This document shows positions 5,239-8,380 of a stretch of DNA of 8,380 nucleotides, piece after piece. This DNA comes from Lachnospiraceae bacterium (GTDB lineage Bacteria > Bacillota > Clostridia > Lachnospirales > Lachnospiraceae): positions 1-8,380 of the forward strand of contig CAAFXG010000460.1 of assembly GCA_900766925.1 (NCBI GenBank), in the 5' to 3' direction. Each line of letters opens with the position of its first letter. Position 1 is the stretch's first letter. Below the pieces are notes generated by a model that made no database searches, was not told the DNA's origin, and saw only the letters and a list, made by a program, of their open reading frames with translations. The position numbers were made by a program, and so were the translations under genes.

Positions 5239-6744
5239 ATGAAATTACTTGTAATAGGGACAGACAGTAATTGCCAAATAAGACTACATAGTCAATTCGT
5301 GAGTGGTTATCACGCCGAGATACTCTTGCTTGACAATGGCGAGATATTGTTAACCGACAAGGGCAGCAGGAATGGCACCTATCTCAATGACCAGAAACTA
5401 CAGCCCAATAGGGATATCCCCATCAAACGAGGAGATAATATTCGTTTTGCAGACCAGATGTTAGATTGGCAAAGTGTTCCTCCTGTTGTGATTGATCCAG
5501 ATATTAAGGAGATGCGTGGCATTGGCACAAATTTCAGAAACAAGTATCAATTACAAGGAGAAAAAGTTAGTAGATACCATGCGACCTTATCAAGGTGTAA
5601 AGATAAAAAATGGTATATACAAGATCATAGCAAAAACGGGACAACAATAAATGGGAAAGCCATACCATCTAATCAAAATGTAAGGTTAAAGCGAGGTGAT
5701 ACTATTCTTTGTGCTGGTGTTTCCGTTCCCAATCCATATGGAGATAGCCCCTCTGTAAATTTAAAACCAGTATTATGGGGCGTTTTATCTATCTTGATGT
5801 TATTAGGATGTGGTTTTGCCTTCTATTCTTTGGATGGCTGTGGCGGTAATACCCAGAAAACTGTTAAGGCTAAGCCTATGAGTGACAAGGAAATATATGA
5901 CAAGTATAAGAACTCTATCGTTTTACTCATCGGCTATTATTACTATGAGGTATCAGCAGGGAATTTGGACCTTAAGAAATTGGAATTACCTACGGAAGTA
6001 GTTGTTTCTAATGGAAAGCTAAAGGCGGTAAATGGTCAACGAGCAAACATGAATATCTACACAGGCACAGGATTCTATGTGTCAGAAGATGGAAAAATTG
6101 CAACCAACTTACACATTGTCAGGCCTTGGTTATTTGACAAAGAACAGTCGTTGATTTCAGATCAGTATAAAATGTTTATGTCTGTTGCAGCTTCTGAAAA
6201 CCCAGCACTTAACGCATTTACTGCTCAAATAAAAGTCGAAGGAGTTCTGTCATACATTGGCATGATACCTAATGGTGCCTATTTTAGTGAAGATAATCTC
6301 AAACAGTGTCGCGAATTAATTGCTCATGACAATACAGAGAACGATGTTGCAATTCTTCAGTTAGAGACAAAGAAACTACCTGATGATAATTGCACCATTG
6401 TTAATCTTGACCAAGCAGTCGTCAATGACTCAGACATTTGTGTTGGCTCGCATGTATATACGATGGGATTTCCTTTCGGATTAAGTCTTCAGGACTTGAA
6501 GTCGCCAAAAGGCATCCAACTTTTGGGACATGGAGGCAGTGTCACACAAGAATGCGCTGATTACTCTTTTGGCTTTGATGCTTCCTCATACGGTGGAGCA
6601 AGCGGTTCTCCCATATTTAATGAGAAAGGACAACTGATAGGTGTCCTTAATGCGGGAGTATCAAAAAGTCAGGGTTTTAATTATGCAATAAAGGCTTCTC
6701 ATGTCGTCGATTTGTTGAAAAACAAACCACAACAATTAAAATAA
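5239..6744 (+). CDS. Double-FHA transmembrane trypsin-like serine protease
   Basis: From ATG 5239 the protein is 501 residues. FHA 1 (about 1-78) has VSGYHA (21-26) and SRNGTYLN (43-50); FHA 2 (about 92-165) has VSRYHA (110-115) and SKNGTTING (131-139). In both, the usual 'GR' is G-T (T8 and T97), so the phosphate-binding Arg is missing. A membrane helix at about 176-196 leads to a small Cys/Gly-rich stretch, then a trypsin-fold protease (about 215-495) resembling HtrA-type S1C/S1 peptidases: YTGTGFYVSEDG (274-285), TNLHIV with H292, ENDVAILQL with D369, and YGGASGSPIF with S455. The triad is complete. There is no PDZ domain after it, and about 38 extra residues lie before the GTGF strand. 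Predicted topology is FHA domains in the cytoplasm and protease in the periplasm, although charges around the helix are not decisive. The frame extends upstream to a TTG at 5182, but that overlaps the previous gene by 41 bp. ATG 5239 aligns with the start of the related FHA protein, so it is preferred. Confidence 0.93.
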   Translation: MKLLVIGTDSNCQIRLHSQFVSGYHAEILLLDNGEILLTDKGSRNGTYLNDQKLQPNRDIPIKRGDNIRFADQMLDWQSVPPVVIDPDIKEMRGIGTNFRNKYQLQGEKVSRYHATLSRCKDKKWYIQDHSKNGTTINGKAIPSNQNVRLKRGDTILCAGVSVPNPYGDSPSVNLKPVLWGVLSILMLLGCGFAFYSLDGCGGNTQKTVKAKPMSDKEIYDKYKNSIVLLIGYYYYEVSAGNLDLKKLELPTEVVVSNGKLKAVNGQRANMNIYTGTGFYVSEDGKIATNLHIVRPWLFDKEQSLISDQYKMFMSVAASENPALNAFTAQIKVEGVLSYIGMIPNGAYFSEDNLKQCRELIAHDNTENDVAILQLETKKLPDDNCTIVNLDQAVVNDSDICVGSHVYTMGFPFGLSLQDLKSPKGIQLLGHGGSVTQECADYSFGFDASSYGGASGSPIFNEKGQLIGVLNAGVSKSQGFNYAIKASHVVDLLKNKPQQLK

Positions 6745-6749
6745 GACTT

Positions 6750-8359
6750 ATGATGAAAAAGATATTATTATTCGTCTTGTGTTCTTTGAGTCTAACTGAC
6801 CTGATGGCACAAAGTATGGAATGGCTTTGTCATCCAGGAAAATACACCAATATACATTACATGGGTAACGACCTCTTTAAGGTTAAGAACAGTACCAACA
6901 AATGGGGTGTTATATCAGCGGATGGTAAAGAAGTACTGAGTATAAAATACGATAGCATAACATCCTTTGTTGAAGACCGTGCCCTAATTTTAGATAAATC
7001 CGGTCATAGAATAATCGGTATATTAGACCAGAACGGAGAGACAATCAAGTCTTTTGACAAGGAAAAGGTCTTCACTACAAACTATCCGTTTTATAAAGAG
7101 GGGCTTCTTCCATATAAAGAAAGTAATGGATTGTGTGGATATATAAATGTGCATGGTATTATCTCTATCAAGGCACGTTTTTATCTTGCTGCTCCATTCC
7201 AGAACGGATATGCTACTGTACAATATGCGGATGGCGATAGATATTTTGGACTAATCAATAAATCTGGTGGTTCAGCCATCATCTCAGATACTAAATATAA
7301 TTTTTTAAGCTCGATGGTAGATGGGAAACTGTTGGCCGTTACTTCTTCCAGCAGAGGCGGTGCTTTACTTAGGATAATGGCATTGGACGGAAATCAATTA
7401 AAATCGGTCAAGACATTGGAAAGCAAAATGTATGTTGATTTATCAGATGACTTCACATATTTAATGAGCCAGAATGGTCATCATTACTTCATTGATAACC
7501 AATGGAGGATTTCTGGAGCCAACTACAAATTGACATTACCCTATCAAATAAAGGACGAGAAGGCATTTGTCACCGAAAGTTCTGAGCTTCTCAGCAAACA
7601 GGTTACTAAAAACGGAGTGCAAATCACCTATATGGGTAAACCAATATTGGAACATTCTTTTAAGAACGTTGAAACTTACGAGAAAAAATATGCAATAGTA
7701 AACGCTAAGGATAAGTCTATCGGAGTTCTAAAACTGAACCCGTCAGCAGGTATCGAATTAAGGAATCCTACCCAAGTATTTGTATTCAATCACAATACAC
7801 TTCCATCTCTGTCTTCATCTAATTTAGAAGAATTAGACCCTGTAAATTATATTGAGATAGCAGTGGACATGAAAGATGTGGATCCAAAGCAATTGAAGTG
7901 CTACATAAACAATAACGGTTATTTGAGATATGCTCCCTTAAAAGAAGCAAATGGACAATGGAAAATGCACCTTCCTTTCTTTTTGGCTGACACAAAGTTC
8001 GACAATACAGTAACAAGTAAAATTGATGTAGCTGTTACTTATGACGGATTAGACTGGATGCACAGAATGATTGAATTATCAACTAAGCACGAAGCTGGTT
8101 ACACCATTGGCATTTCTGGTCCTAACGAAGCAAAGAACGGTAATGGGTATTTGGATATTACAATTCATTCTGTCAAAGGCATACCCAATAAGCAAGTGCG
8201 TGTTGACATAACAGGTCAAAAGTCAAGATACCTCAATTTCAAACAGGCAGATGAAAGTATCAAAGTAAGTTTTTCAAATATTCCAGAAGGAGGTAGCAAG
8301 ACCTTTGAATACACTGTAACAATCACTGAAGAAGGGTGTCCAATTGTTAAAGATGTAGT
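6750..8359 (+). CDS. Exported WG-repeat protein (3' end missing)
   Basis: The frame from ATG 6750 stays open to the contig end; about 536 residues are genuine before adapter sequence begins at 8360. Residues 1-20 form a Sec signal peptide (MMKK, hydrophobic core, LMA|QS cleavage), so the protein leaves the cytoplasm. No lipobox is placed as expected for a lipoprotein. Residues about 50-185 contain WG-type beta repeats: KWGVISADGKEVLSIKYDSI (51-70), IIGILDQNGETIKSF (88-102), CGYINVHGIISIKARF (129-144) and YFGLINKSG (165-173), spaced about 37-40 residues. A weaker one may lie near IGVLKL (324-329). The second half (about 365-536) is beta-rich and looks like one or two Ig-like domains; this is a weak call. 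WG repeats (KWG motif) are protein-interaction scaffolds, common in exported Bacteroidota proteins, with no catalytic function shown. It starts 5 bp after the protease stop. The position suggests a substrate, partner or ligand receptor of the membrane system (inference). ATG 6753 is an equally possible start. Confidence 0.85.
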
Positions 8360-8380
8360 AGATCGGAAGAGCACACGTCT
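8360..8380 (+). other. Illumina TruSeq adapter remnant (assembly artefact)
   Basis: The last 21 bases begin AGATCGGAAGAGC and continue exactly as the TruSeq indexed/Read 1 3' adapter that I know from established sequencing protocols. A chance match of this length at the very end of a contig is not credible. The codons read here (Asp-Arg-Lys-Ser-Thr-Arg) are therefore not part of the WG-repeat protein, and the contig should be trimmed at 8359. Confidence 0.97.

Noticed and set aside
506..8359. Type VI secretion regulatory cluster (PpkA/PppA/Fha-like)
   Set aside because: The kinase/phosphatase/FHA trio is similar in kind, but no Tss structural gene, ClpV or effector is visible, and the protease and WG protein do not fit that locus.

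Overview
The window looks like a contig from a Bacteroidota genome, probably order Bacteroidales (Bacteroides/Prevotella relatives), most likely assembled from short-read or metagenomic data. The evidence is AT-rich DNA with an AT-rich intergenic gap, little sign of Shine-Dalgarno motifs, a NusG/UpxY-like antiterminator at the left edge, and a WG-repeat protein whose signal peptide ends in the 'AQ' type typical of the phylum. This is taxonomy by inference. No RNA genes, insertion sequences, CRISPR arrays or long repeats were seen. The last 21 bases (8360-8380) match the Illumina TruSeq adapter and are not genomic.

Layout: (1) 2-415, the 3' part of a NusG-family antiterminator with a KOW domain. 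(2) 416-505, an AT-rich gap and the only intergenic space larger than 16 bp. (3) 506-8359, seven tightly packed plus-strand genes: a soluble FHA protein, a membrane Ser/Thr kinase with an extracytoplasmic TPR-like tail, a second tail-anchored Ser/Thr kinase, a membrane-anchored PP2C phosphatase, an FHA-TM-tail protein, a double-FHA-TM-trypsin-like protease, and a Sec-exported WG-repeat protein cut by the contig end. Junctions are +2, +5, -17, +2, +16 and +5 bp, so this is almost certainly one transcription unit.

Working model (inference): two kinases and one phosphatase set Thr phosphorylation on the cytoplasmic face of the inner membrane. FHA modules on soluble and membrane proteins read that state. 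The membrane FHA proteins carry it across to periplasmic domains, the most striking being a trypsin-fold protease with an intact His/Asp/Ser triad. The exported WG-repeat protein is a plausible substrate, partner or sensor. The individual families are well known. I do not recognise this exact combination as a characterised system.

Two molecular details stand out. The first kinase has a reciprocal change at two normally invariant positions: the catalytic-loop Lys is Asp, and the P+1-loop Thr is Lys. Both FHA modules of the protease lack the phosphate-binding Arg that the other two FHA proteins keep.
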